Below are positions 12,701 through 22,397 of a DNA stretch of 64,000 nt, piece after piece. The stretch covers positions 62,001-126,000 of the forward strand of contig JAAKBF010000324.1 of NCBI GenBank assembly GCA_012656075.1. The letters are read 5' to 3'. The position numbers and the translations under genes were made by a program. The notes under the pieces are model-generated. The model was not told the DNA's origin. It searched no databases and saw nothing but the letters and a program-made list of their open reading frames with translations. Source of the DNA: Phytophthora hibernalis (Eukaryota; Oomycota; Peronosporomycetes; Peronosporales; Peronosporaceae). The number at the start of each line of letters is the position of its first letter. Position 1 is the stretch's first letter.

Positions 12701-12961
12701 CATGCTCGTGCCCAGGCCGCCGTTCAGCTTAAGCACGACTGTTTCCTTGAGTAGAGCCGGGTCGGCCTTGACGGACTCGCGGATGCTGCCGGCCTTGTTC
12801 TCCAGGTATGGCAGTTCGTCGGACGGCGTGATGGAGTCCTCGGCGATCATGCCCGTCTCGCCGCTCACGAGCGCCTCGTACGAGTACTCAAACGCCTTGA
12901 TGGCCTCCGTGGACAGACCCGCGGCCTGCATCTTGGCGCGGTACGCGTCGAACGGAGCCAT
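9785..12961 (-). CDS. UDP-glucose pyrophosphorylase-phosphoglucomutase fusion
   Basis: Bifunctional enzyme of about 1,059 residues that would convert glucose-6-P to glucose-1-P (PGM) and glucose-1-P plus UTP to UDP-glucose (UGP). UDP-glucose feeds beta-glucan, cellulose and glycoprotein synthesis. The N-terminal half is UGP: LNGGLGTSMGLDKAKS (nucleotide loop), WCPPGHGDLY, and SNSDNLG. The C-terminal half is PGM: catalytic-serine loop TASHNPGG, metal loop WDGDADRN, sugar loop EESFGTGSNHIREKDG, and phosphate loop RLSGTG. All key residues are present. The start is the ATG at 12961; there are no introns. The frame steps by -1 near 12545, at 11881-11884 and near 10680, each in otherwise conserved sequence (for example FVLMNSFSTSADTL continues into the next frame). 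I read these as sequence errors. UGP-PGM fusions are known in stramenopiles. Confidence 0.95.
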
Positions 12962-14554
12962 GCTTGAACTGTTGCTGCTGGGGTTGTTAGAACGGGGACC
13001 ACGCAGAGCCGGTAAAGGGAGCTTCCAGCCGAAGATCTTCGTCTTTGCTCGATGCTCCAAATTTGGAAGTGAGCGAGTGCGGGAAAGGGAAAGGATCGCG
13101 ATGGGAGGGTTCGCTTTAGTGACATACTTTATGTTTGTAAGCGGGAACAGATGATGAGAAGAGTGACGCCCGCTTGGTGGCTTCCCATACAAAACGCAAG
13201 TCAAAATTGCCGGACCGCAACGCACGCATGCTTTGAATCACGCAAATCAGGTTGCAGCCACCGCAGGTTACACCGTGTTCGACACTCGCTGGAGGGGCTT
13301 CACAGTGAATTTCATTTCCTCTTGCGAGCTTGGTCGAGCACGTGAGACAATTGGCTAGCTGCTGGGCGGTGACGAGCTTTTCAGTTTGGCCTCACCGCGG
13401 AGCGAGAAACGAGCGGCCACGTGGACACCGCTGGGGCAATGAGGAGACTTTTGGTTTCGTCAGATCGCGCCCATCACGTCTGACTCGGTATTTGTATGAT
13501 CTGAACTAAGTGCGAAAATCAGGCCGCTATCGAATCTGCGGCACTGTCCCATCCCCGACGTGCGTGGCCTCGGCGGCCGACGGCGAGTACGCTCGCCAGC
13601 ATGGTGGTGCGGACTGTGAAGGCAGTGCAGTGCAGTGCCTTCAACGCCATTGCCTCTGCTTTCGGGCAGCAGCAGGCTTCAGCCGACTAGATTGTTGAAG
13701 ATGCCAACCACCGCAACAGGGAAAAAAAGATCGGCGCCGCTGCTCTGCAAGTGTCGAGCTGCATAGAGTGCATTGACGCGGTGTTTTCTTCGCGTTGTTG
13801 CACTTCGACACCATGGCGAGGTGGATAAGCTCTACATCACCAACTTTGCAGTGTTGCTCGACTGCAGAATGCCACCTGCGTTCTATCTCTACCTGCTTGC
13901 GACCGGCGACGAGCGTGCGCGGGGTGGCGGCGCTAGTTGCCTGGTTTCAGGGCGATTAGCGATGACCTTGGCGGCAATGGAAGACCTTGGTGGCAATGGG
14001 GTCCGAGGACGCATTCGTATCACAGCACGGTAGATCGGCTACACGCATGCCCCCGTCTCGATAGCTTACAACGTCCGCGCTGACAAGTGCTTGAGCTTTG
14101 GATAAATCATCATGCCGCTGCCACACGATCTTTAGCCGTTCGAAGGATAATCCGTGTGCGGTACCGGTAGCCATCTCTGGCCAATGCAAAAGCGCCAAGC
14201 AGCAGTGCGACCGCAATGCAGAAATCTCACCCCTGCTGCTTCGAGGCCCGTCGCTTGAGCCAATATGCCACCATACAAAACAGACAGCAACACCGTACCA
14301 CGACAACGAGGCGCGGTTGTGAGCAATGCCGCCCAGCAATGAGAATCGAAAGTGAGCCGCGGATTCTGGCCTTGAACGTCAGCTGTATTTGGAACGTATT
14401 TACCCGGACGCAGCCCTCTAAAGTGCCCTTTACGTGGCGCACAAACCCCTGCTACAGCATGGGTGAAGCCTCTGAACCTCGCCCCCGGCCACAATACAGT
14501 AAAGCAGCTCGCGTCTCACTTGTTTATCGCTCTCCTGCTCGCTCTCTCCCAGCC
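12962..14554. other. Intergenic region between divergent genes
   Basis: About 1.6 kb between the divergent UGP-PGM and capping-enzyme genes. It must hold both promoters. Short open frames (for example 13510-13698 and 13773-14033) have no recognisable domains. The long open frame reaching left from 14555 to 14216 lacks conserved sequence and is probably 5' UTR. I see no mobile element here. Confidence 0.5.
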
Positions 14555-16729
14555 ATGTCCAAGCGCGCGCACGCCAAGATCTCGTCGGGCGGCGTGCTCA
14601 ACAGCATGCTGAGTTCGCTGTCGCGCACCAACGAGTCGACGCTCACGGCCAAGAAGGCGGAGGCGCAGGTGGCCAAGCTAACGGCCGGACGCGGCCAGAC
14701 CATCGCCGTGGACGATAATTCGGCCGCACCCGACGCTGCAATCGCACAGTTCCTGCAGGACATGCGCGCACAAATCGACGAGAAGGGCTTCGGCGCCAAT
14801 GTGGAGGTGGAGCTGCGGCTCGGTCGCATAACGTCGTGTCTGCAGGAGGCGCGCTGCCGGCCGTCTCAGGAGGGCGTGGACGCGGCCGTTGTGCTCTCAG
14901 ACACGCAGATGAAGGCCGCTGGAGCCAAGTTCGTTCCCGGAGTGGCCGAGTTGGACTACAAGGGTTTCGTGCGCGGTGTCGAGGGCATGCTGCGCGGAGA
15001 CGCGTACTCGGAGCACAAGGAGAAACAGGTGGTGCACAACATGGGCCAGTCCAAGCGCATCGTGCAAGATGTGGACCCGCAGACCAACATGAGAGCCAAA
15101 CCCATGGTGCAGGTCAAGGAGCGGCTCGGCTCCATCGACATCTTCATGCCGCACTGCCAGTACGACTGTCGCGTGGCTATCTCGTGCGAGTTCCCTCTGC
15201 GCGAGCTTGAAGGAGACATGAGCGAGATGCCAGCAGCCGAGAACATCCGCCACAAGGACCGCGTCTCGGCGGTCGGGCGGGACCTGCGGGTCGACCTCAC
15301 CAAGGTGCTCGAGGAGAGCACGAACAAAAAGTTGTTCGAGGTGGAAGTGGAGCTGAGCGAGCCGGCGGTGAACGGATGGCTCAGTCAGCCGGATGAGAAC
15401 GGTCAGAGCTGGAAGAGCGCCATTGAGACGTCGTCGTTGCTGTGGAAAATGGTTAAGTACTTTATGCCGAACTCGGGTCAGGCATTCAAGCGCCATTGGG
15501 ATTTCCCAGGTGCAACGGAGGTGCAGAACGCTTATCAAGGCCGACTGGGTGTCCGTGGCAAGTTCAGCGGTACCATGCCTGTGGGCTTTGCTCGATGGCA
15601 CATCCCGCTGGTGCAAAGTCGAGAGTACTTTGTTTCCGAGAAGACGGATGGCGTGCGCTACTTTTTGGTTGTGGCCGGAGGCACCACCGTGCTGGTAGAT
15701 CGATCCAATTCTCCTTTTGCTGCGTCGGGCTTGGATTTACTGAAGTTGGTGCTACCCGAAGGCACGGTGCTTGACGGAGAGCTTGTGGTAAGCTCGGTAA
15801 ATTTTCCGCCTACATCTCTCGATATGCTAACTGCTGCTGATTTTGTTGTACAGTTCCACCAAAAAGACAAGCGCTACGTCTTCATCGCGTTTGATATCAT
15901 CGCGACGGGTCCATCAGCTGAAGACTCCCATGTCGACAAGCCGTTTGTGGATCGCCTCCGGATATTGAACGATTTTCTGTCGGAAGAGTAAGTTTTTCTG
16001 CTACGTTCTTGTGACAGATTTTGCGCTAGTTGCTTACCCCTGCGTTTTTATTCTCGTAAAATGTAGGGGCCCGTATGCTGCGGGTATTCGCAACCTGGAC
16101 ATCAATCGTCATGCGATTTTGCTCCTTCTTCGCAAGAAATGGGTGCCGCACCGCCACATTACGGACGTGTTCCGCCAGATTCAGCGTGTTCAAAAGCGCG
16201 ACCACAGCCTGGGTCGCATCTACAGTGATGACAAGCGCGTGCACTACACGGACGGCGTTGTGTTCTGTCCCAACACCAAGTACGTGACCAACACGCACCA
16301 AGAGTACTTGAAGTGGAAGTGGTCGGACCTTATCACGGTGGACTTCATGGCCACGCTGAACCAGGCAGGCGACGGCGTCCAGCTGGCGTGCGGTGGTCCG
16401 CGCAACTCGCAGATTGAGTTAGATTCGGTCGTGCGCTTGGACCCGAAGGACGTCCCTGTTGTTCACAAGCTGGTCTCGAGGTCCCCAACCGCCAAGCGGT
16501 GTTGGAGTTCGCTTTTAATGCGGACAAGGGTCTTTGGAACTACAAGTGTGCACGCCCCGACAAGGACTGCGCGAACTACGTTCGCACGGTACTCGGCTCG
16601 CTTGTAAATATGGCAGAAGGCATTTCGGAGGAGGAGCTGCAGTACCGACTCACGAACCCGAATGGCCAGGACTGGAACAGCCACATGAAGAGCATGCGCC
16701 GCGCACTGTTGGAGAAGCCGCACAAGTAA
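14555..16729 (+). CDS. mRNA capping enzyme: tunnel RNA triphosphatase fused to guanylyltransferase
   Basis: Catalyses the first two steps of nuclear mRNA capping. The N-terminal part (residues about 40-290) is a tunnel-type, metal-dependent RNA 5'-triphosphatase of the yeast Cet1 kind: strand motif VEVELRLG and the paired glutamate strand LFEVEVELSE. The C-terminal part is a guanylyltransferase: motif I EKTDGVRY with the catalytic lysine, DGELV (motif III), YTDGVVFCP (motif IV) and LKWKWSDLITVDF (motif V). Introns are 15788-15853 (66 nt, in frame, so easily missed) and 15988-16066. The frame steps by -1 at the CCCC run 16483-16486; adding one C joins LVSRSP to NRQAVLEF. The start ATG at 14555 gives MSKRAHAK. 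Animals and plants instead use a cysteine-phosphatase type triphosphatase. Confidence 0.93.
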
Positions 16730-17224
16730 GTACTACAGTATAACAGCAAAGCCGGCGCTCCCAGGCGCAATGGGATCTCAGCGGTAAGGTCGTCGGCAAA
16801 CAAGCGAGCGGGAGACTATCGTCTCATAAAAGAACAACAAGTCAAACGAATAAAGCCAAAAAGTAATCCTTACTTTACACAGAAGTACCCGACATCTTCG
16901 TCTTTGCAAGCAAAGGAAGAACAGTCCTGAAGCACTGTCAGCTAACGAGTGATTCCGAAAGAGCGGAAGAAAAGAACAACCACATAATGGCCAATTTCCT
17001 TCTATCCATAAACCACTCAAGATGCTCAAGCTCGCTCTCCTTCAGTGCTTCCGTGTATCTCCTTCAACTAGACTCGATTCATCACACCAGGCAGCTAGCC
17101 ACCTGAGCTCTTGCCAATAAGTAGGGATGGCACTCATCCCTCCCACGTATATATGCAGTTTCCAACAATCCTCGTCAGTTCACGCCATCCGCATGGCAGC
17201 GAAGGCGATCCCCTCTCGACATGC
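16730..17224. other. Intergenic, convergent 3' ends
   Basis: About 500 bp between the stop of the capping enzyme and the stop of the bZIP gene on the other strand. No conserved frame, repeat or RNA gene is visible; it presumably holds the two 3' UTRs and terminators. Confidence 0.5.
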
Positions 17225-18671
17225 TCATAGAACACTCCGCCACAGCTTGTTCAGCAAGTGCATGCACGCCTGGTTATTGGTCACCCACACAATAAACTGC
17301 AGCACACACACAAAGGTTGCGAAAGTTAGCACCAAGTTCAGCAAACAAGTACCGGTCCCGCCGAGTTGACTCACCTTGGCGCGTTGGGTGGGGAAAGAAT
17401 ATTCTGCAGCTTGTCCATCTCCATGTCTAAGGTGGAGTTTTTGTTGGTCACCTCCGTCTTGAGATCCGACAGCAGTCCCAGCGCACTCTTGAGGTTCTCG
17501 CAGATGAGCGAGATCGACCCCGCTGCTGCTGGATCTTCTTCTTCTGGTCCTCGCTGAGCCCGAGCTCCTTGGCGAGGATGACCGGCAGACTGGTCTCGTC
17601 CTCCTCGTCCTGCCAGAAGCTGTCGTCCTGACGCAGGGCCCAGATACACATCTTGGTCACTTGCGTGGGCAGGAGCAGCCGCTCGATCTGGTGGAGGTGG
17701 TAGCTCAGCGCCGAGCGGCGGCCGTGGCCGTAGTCCGAGTACTGCTCCTTGAAATTGTCAATCTTCTCCGCCAGCTCCTTCTCAGAGGCGCCGCGCTGGA
17801 TCATCTGCTCCAGCTCCTCGCACACGCGGTTCTTCTCCTTCTCCTCCTGCCGGATGGCCTCCTTACCGGCCTTGAGCTGGCCGCGCAGCTCCATGTTTTC
17901 GCGCTCGAGCTGGCGACAGCGCTCCTCGACGCCAAGGATGTGCTCCCTCTTGCGGCGTCTGCACTCGCGCGCCGACTCGCGGTTGCGCTCGAGCTTGAGC
18001 TTGCGCTGCAGACTGTTCGTGTCGCCCGTGTTGTTGTCGCTGCCGCTGCTGGACGCGGTCTTCTCCGCCTTGGGGGACTTGGCGCTCGGAGTCGCGCCGC
18101 CATGGGCCTGGCGCTTCTGCACGAGCGCATTGTTGGCGCTCTCGAGGTGGCGCAGCAGACCCTCCGTGTTGGTCAGGCTCTTGCCGTGCAGGTCTACTGC
18201 CGCCTCGGCGGCCGACCGCTTCTTGCCTCGCTGGGTGTGCGTGGGCTTGGTGGGCGCCGACATGGAGAGCGGAGCCGAGGTCGTGGCGGGCGTCATGGCC
18301 GGCAGCGTCACAGTGAGCGGCCCCGTCTGGATGAGCGGCGTCGACGTCGGCAGCGCGAGCGGGAGGCTGACGTCATCCCCTGGGCCGAGCATGCGGAACG
18401 GGTCGTCGAGCGCCATGGACGTGGCCAGCGCGTGTGCGTGCGCGTGGTCCACGGCGTGCGGGTGGCTCACGCCCGCGGGCGCCGTCATGTTCTCCGAGTT
18501 GAACAGCAGCCACGAGAACATGTCGCGGTTCGTGGCGCCCATGAGCTCCATGTCAGCGTCCGTGGAGCCGCCCGTCGCGCCCAGGTCCGCGCTGTGTAGG
18601 TGCGCCGTGTTGGGCCCCGGGGCCGCGGCGGCCAGCGTGGGCGTGCGGGGAAGAGAGGCAACCTCCTTCAT
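17225..18671 (-). CDS. bZIP transcription factor
   Basis: Nuclear DNA-binding regulator. The basic region KLERNRESARECRRRKRE (about residues 225-242) fits the bZIP signature N-x7-R. It is followed by a leucine-zipper coiled coil (LGVEERCRQLERENMELRGQ onward). The N-terminal half is low-complexity, rich in Ala, Thr, Pro and His. The C-terminal domain has LLLPTQVTKMCIWALRQDDSFW and a last exon reading FIVWVTNNQACMHLLNKLW. Intron 17297-17374 (78 nt) precedes that exon. Two -1 frame steps lie at C4 17518-17521 and G4 17390-17393; one extra base at each joins the conserved C-terminal domain in frame. I chose the ATG at 18671; the open frame upstream starts only with GTG. The target genes are unknown. 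Confidence 0.92.
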
Positions 18672-18937
18672 CTTGGTGCGATCTCTGTAGGTAGGGAAGT
18701 GGTGGTGACGCGGCGTTCTCACAGAAGCTGTTCGCTCCTCGAACTTGTTCGCGATTGAACCTCTCGCCCTAGAGAAAACAGAATGCCCCCTTGTTGACTT
18801 GGTTTCAGTATGGATTGCGTGACAAATAGGAGGGAAAGGGGCACCGAAGGAATTCGGTTAAATCCGTAACGAATCTTGGTCAAGGAGCAGGGCGATCACT
18901 GCTGCGATGGTGTTTTGCCATTGCTGTGTAGTGCCGG

Positions 18938-18983
18938 ACATGTAAGCTTACCTGTAATGTACCGGTAAGGTAAGCTTTCATGT
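18938..18983. repeat. Inverted repeat, 16-bp arms with one mismatch
   Basis: ACATGTAAGCTTACCT at 18938-18953 pairs with AGGTAAGCTTTCATGT at 18968-18983, with a 14-nt loop. A related string (TAAGCTTACCGGTACCGG) recurs near 19671. Probably a small fold-back or MITE fragment. Confidence 0.6.
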
Positions 18984-19515
18984 AAATGCACAGACCCGCG
19001 CAGTGGTGCTATAGGGATGCATGGCGGGCGCTCAGCGGTTTAACCGCGGCAACAATCTACAATCACTCTGGTCCACCTTCGCAATCGCGGTCCCCGCGGT
19101 GATGTCATCACCTGGCGGCGGTGTTGAAGACGTTGAAGTGGCTGAGTCTGGCGGTCCGCAGCCACTCACAATTTGTGAGTCACAAATGCAGCCCATCAAG
19201 CAAGACCTCGCTTGCGCCAGTCTTCTGTCAAACAGTGCTGCCTGTCTGGTCGGGATATCGGATCGGGAATCGCGCGCCCGCGCCTTGGATTCCATCATGG
19301 ACGCGGACGCTGGCAGCGTCCATGGAGTCCATATTACCTTTGTTACCAGGGCCTGGCGCTGAGCGGCATGCTGAGGCCTCAGCGATGGCCATCGCCGCTG
19401 CGCCACACCGAAATGGCATCTGAGTTGAAGTGGTCCAAAACTGAAGTGGTCCAAAGCTGAAGTTAAATGAAAAAGCGCTGAACGCCATACAAACCCGTTG
19501 GCGACAATACACTTC

Positions 19516-19550
19516 GATATCGGAGCTCAAGGCTCTTGAGCTCCGATATC
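19516..19550. repeat. Perfect 16-bp hairpin
   Basis: GATATCGGAGCTCAAG (19516-19531) and CTTGAGCTCCGATATC (19535-19550) are perfect reverse complements separated by GCT. It lies in gene-free sequence. It could be a MITE core, a transcribed hairpin or a palindrome junction. Confidence 0.8.
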
Positions 19551-19807
19551 TTGACCTTGATTCTACAGCACTTAGCCCATGATACTGCAGCCATTTTGGT
19601 CTACCCGCTATGGGCTTGCGTCTTGAGATAGGGCCGTGCGGATCGGCCAGTCCCGCCTGCGGTGCCAAGCTAAGCTTACCGGTACCGGTACATGTACGCG
19701 CCAACTGGTGCATTGCGGTCGAGCATTACATGTATCAAAGCACTGTGACGCGTTGTTGTCAGCGGATAATCTACACCGAAACGGAGGCAAGTCTGGAGTG
19801 ATATAGC

Positions 19808-20113
19808 TCAGCTTTTGGAGATCTTGCACGTGTTGCACACAGCGCCAAAGCACAACTTGCAAGTGTACACGGGATCAATAATCTTCGACTGCTTGACTCC
19901 CTTCATGCACGTCACAGAACGCCGGTGTGCGGGCTTCCGAACGCCGCGCTTTGGTGGTCGTTGCATTCTCTGTGCGACCTCCATTTGCCACACATTACTC
20001 GCATCACGCACCTCCATCTGCCGAGGTAAGCGTTCCCGCAGTGTCCCCTTCCCATGCCCTGAACGGAGAAGTTCACCGCCCTGCGTTGACACGCTTCCTG
20101 CCACTGCCATCAA
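19808..20113 (-). pseudogene. Possible cysteine-rich transposase C-terminus remnant
   Basis: A 101-codon frame ends in a cysteine-rich stretch (VYTCKLCFGAVCNTCKISKS) after a basic segment (PPKRGVRKPAHRRS). Spaced CxxC pairs at the end of a frame resemble the zinc-ribbon tail of PiggyBac-like transposases. There is no catalytic core nearby. A weak call; it may be a chance frame. Confidence 0.25.
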
Positions 20114-20630
20114 AATTGACTTGTTCGGCTAAGTACGACACGGTGTGGTCCACGTTCGTACTTAGTCGCAGCAGACGCCCGTTTCTGCTCCATCAAGCGC
20201 ACGACGCTCGAACCGGCTTGGGAGCAGGCTACAGTACTATATCTCGTTAAAGACCACTATGTTCTATTTGCAATCGTAGATCTTATTCATTATTGCAGGT
20301 TTAGACAACTACTAAGTTAAAATGAGACAATGCGCTCCCACAGGATATCACTTATACAGCAAGAACTGTTGCGCCACCTTCGCGCCACCTTCGCGCCGCC
20401 TGTCGTAAGAACTGTCGCCGCATTGTCAGACTTCGAGGTCGTCCAGACGCGGGGTGGAAGGAAGCGCTCGACGCAGTCCACAATTACGCGCGCAAAGGAA
20501 AGGCGAGGTACGTGCATACGCCCCCTCTCTCTCTACGTGTCCTTCCGGGCGCTCATTCGCGTATCACTCGTCTATCGGCACAGGTCTTCCGATACATTTC
20601 CCCTTCTTCTTCTTCTTTCTACAAACCAGC

Positions 20631-22047
20631 ATGGGCAACAAGGGATCCAAGGGCGCCAGGAGCCTCCGTCCGCCCATCAAGAGCGACTCGCGCGGGTTCA
20701 AGTTCAGCAACTACGCCAACGGCGGCCGCGACGCCGGTAAGAGCGCGCCCGCCGCCCCCTCGAACCCGTCCAACGGGCCTCCGCCGGCCCCGGCCAGATG
20801 CAGGCCCAGCAGCAGCAACAACAGCAACAGGCTGACGACGAGTGTACGTAGCTAGTGTCCCCTGCCCTCCATATCCACAAAACCGCTGGGCTGACTTTTA
20901 TTTCTGATGTCGTGTTGTCGTTACTGTCTCCAGCCGATCTTGAGGACGACGACTCGGGTCCCGTCGAGCAGGTGGCGATCGAAGACATGGGGACGGCCCC
21001 GCGCGCCCCCAGACGAAGGTGAACGTGGAGGACTTCGACCTGCTCAAAGTGCTGGGCAAGGGCAGCTTTGGCAAGGTCATGATGGTGCGCAAGAAGGACA
21101 CCAAGATGATTTACGCCATGAAGACGCTGCGCAAGGCCGCGCTCGTGAAGCGTAATCAGCTGCTGCACACCAAGACGGAGCGCAGCATCCTGCAGAGCAT
21201 CAAGCACCCGTACCTGACCAGTCTCACGTACGCCTTCCAGACGCCCGACAAGCTCTACCTCGTCATGGACTACTGTGGCGGCGGCGAGCTCTTCTTCTGG
21301 CTCAAGAAGGACCGCCGCTTTTCGCAGCAGAAGGCGCGCTTGTTTGCTGCTGAGATTATCCTTGCCCTCCAGGAGCTACACAAGCACGACATCATTTACC
21401 GTGACTTGAAGCCCGAGAACATTCTGCTGGATCTCGAAGGCCACATCCGTCTTACGGACTTCGGTCTCTCCAAGGAGGCTGTCACGGGCGCCGGCGCGAC
21501 AGGCGGCACCAAGACGTTCTGCGGCACGCCCGAGTACCTGGCCCCTGAGATTCTGGAGAACAAGGGTCACGGCAAGGGTGTCGACTGGTGGAGTCTCGGT
21601 ACGCTTATCTACGAGATGCTCACGGGTCTACCGCCCTTCTACGACCAGAACATGCAGCGCATGTACGACAAGATTCTGAACGCGCCGCTGCGCTTCCCGT
21701 CGTTCATGTCGGCTGAGGCCAAGGACCTGCTCACTGGACTGCTGACACGTAAGGTGTCGGACCGTCTTGGAAGCGGCCCAACGGACGCTGAGGAGATCAA
21801 GGCGCACCCCTTCTTCAAGGGCATTGACTGGGAGGCCGTGCTGCGCAAGGAGGTTCAACCGGAGTTCAAGCCGCCTAACCGGCTGGGGTCCATGGACACG
21901 AGCAACTTCGACGTTGAGTTCACTGCTGAGAAGCCTGTGGACTCCGTCGTGACCACGACGATGAGCGAGACGCAGCGCAACAAGGCACAGTTCCCGGGCT
22001 TCACGTACAACGCGGATACTATGGATGAAGATCACAAGGGCAACTAA
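20631..22047 (+). CDS. AGC-family Ser/Thr protein kinase, putatively N-myristoylated
   Basis: Cytosolic or membrane-associated signalling kinase of the Akt/S6K/SGK type. The start MGNKGSK fits an N-myristoylation site (Gly2, Ser6). After a Gln-rich linker and an acidic stretch comes a full kinase domain: LGKGSFGKV loop, catalytic lysine in YAMKTL, HRD-type YRDLKPEN, DFG in LTDFGLS, activation segment TKTFCGTPEYLAPE, and a C-terminal hydrophobic motif FPGFTY. The T-loop Thr and hydrophobic-motif Thr suggest PDK1/TORC2-type activation. No PH or PX domain is visible. The intron is 20844-20933. Two -1 steps in C-runs (20788-20791 and 21006-21010) both fall before the kinase domain; adding one C at each gives a continuous frame (PAPGQMQAQQQ, then RAPQTKVNVEDF). 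Confidence 0.94.
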
Positions 22048-22397
22048 GCATGTCGATGCTGACCCTTGCAAGCTCCTTTGCCCCTCCGACATTTAGACGA
22101 AGAGAGATCGGAACCGAAGCAAAACCAAGAAACCTGGTGGAAGCAGATGCGATGCGCGGGAGGGCGGGTGTTCAAGCTCGAGCTCCTTTGCAAGCGGTGG
22201 GCGAGCAGTGAGGCACTGTTTCCTTTTTCATACTGTCTGGCCTCGCTTCTCGACCATTGACCCTGTGTACATGCAAGAAGACGAAGAAGTAGCCAAGAAA
22301 CCCACAAAAATCAATGGACGAATGAATGGACTGATGTGGTTTTCTGCTTGAGTGTGTATTGCGGCACAGGGAAATCTATCGTGTTGAAGCTGTCATC
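22048..22397. other. Intergenic, convergent 3' ends
   Basis: 350 bp between the kinase stop and the LSG1 stop. Nothing beyond presumed 3' UTRs is visible. Confidence 0.5.

Larger units (their letters stand above)
18672..20630. other. Intergenic region with fold-backs
   Basis: About 2 kb without a convincing gene between divergent bZIP and kinase genes. It contains two strong inverted repeats (18938-18983 and 19516-19550), a short direct repeat gaagtggtccaaa near 19430-19456, and AAGCTTACCGGTACCGG motifs near 19673. A cysteine-rich minus frame at 19808-20113 may be a transposase remnant. Confidence 0.5.

Noticed and set aside
12108..13154. 348-aa plus-strand frame
   Set aside because: Also antisense to the UGP-PGM N-terminus; no conserved motif.
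17661..18690. Two overlapping plus frames of about 310 aa
   Set aside because: Shadows of the bZIP gene; low-complexity translations.
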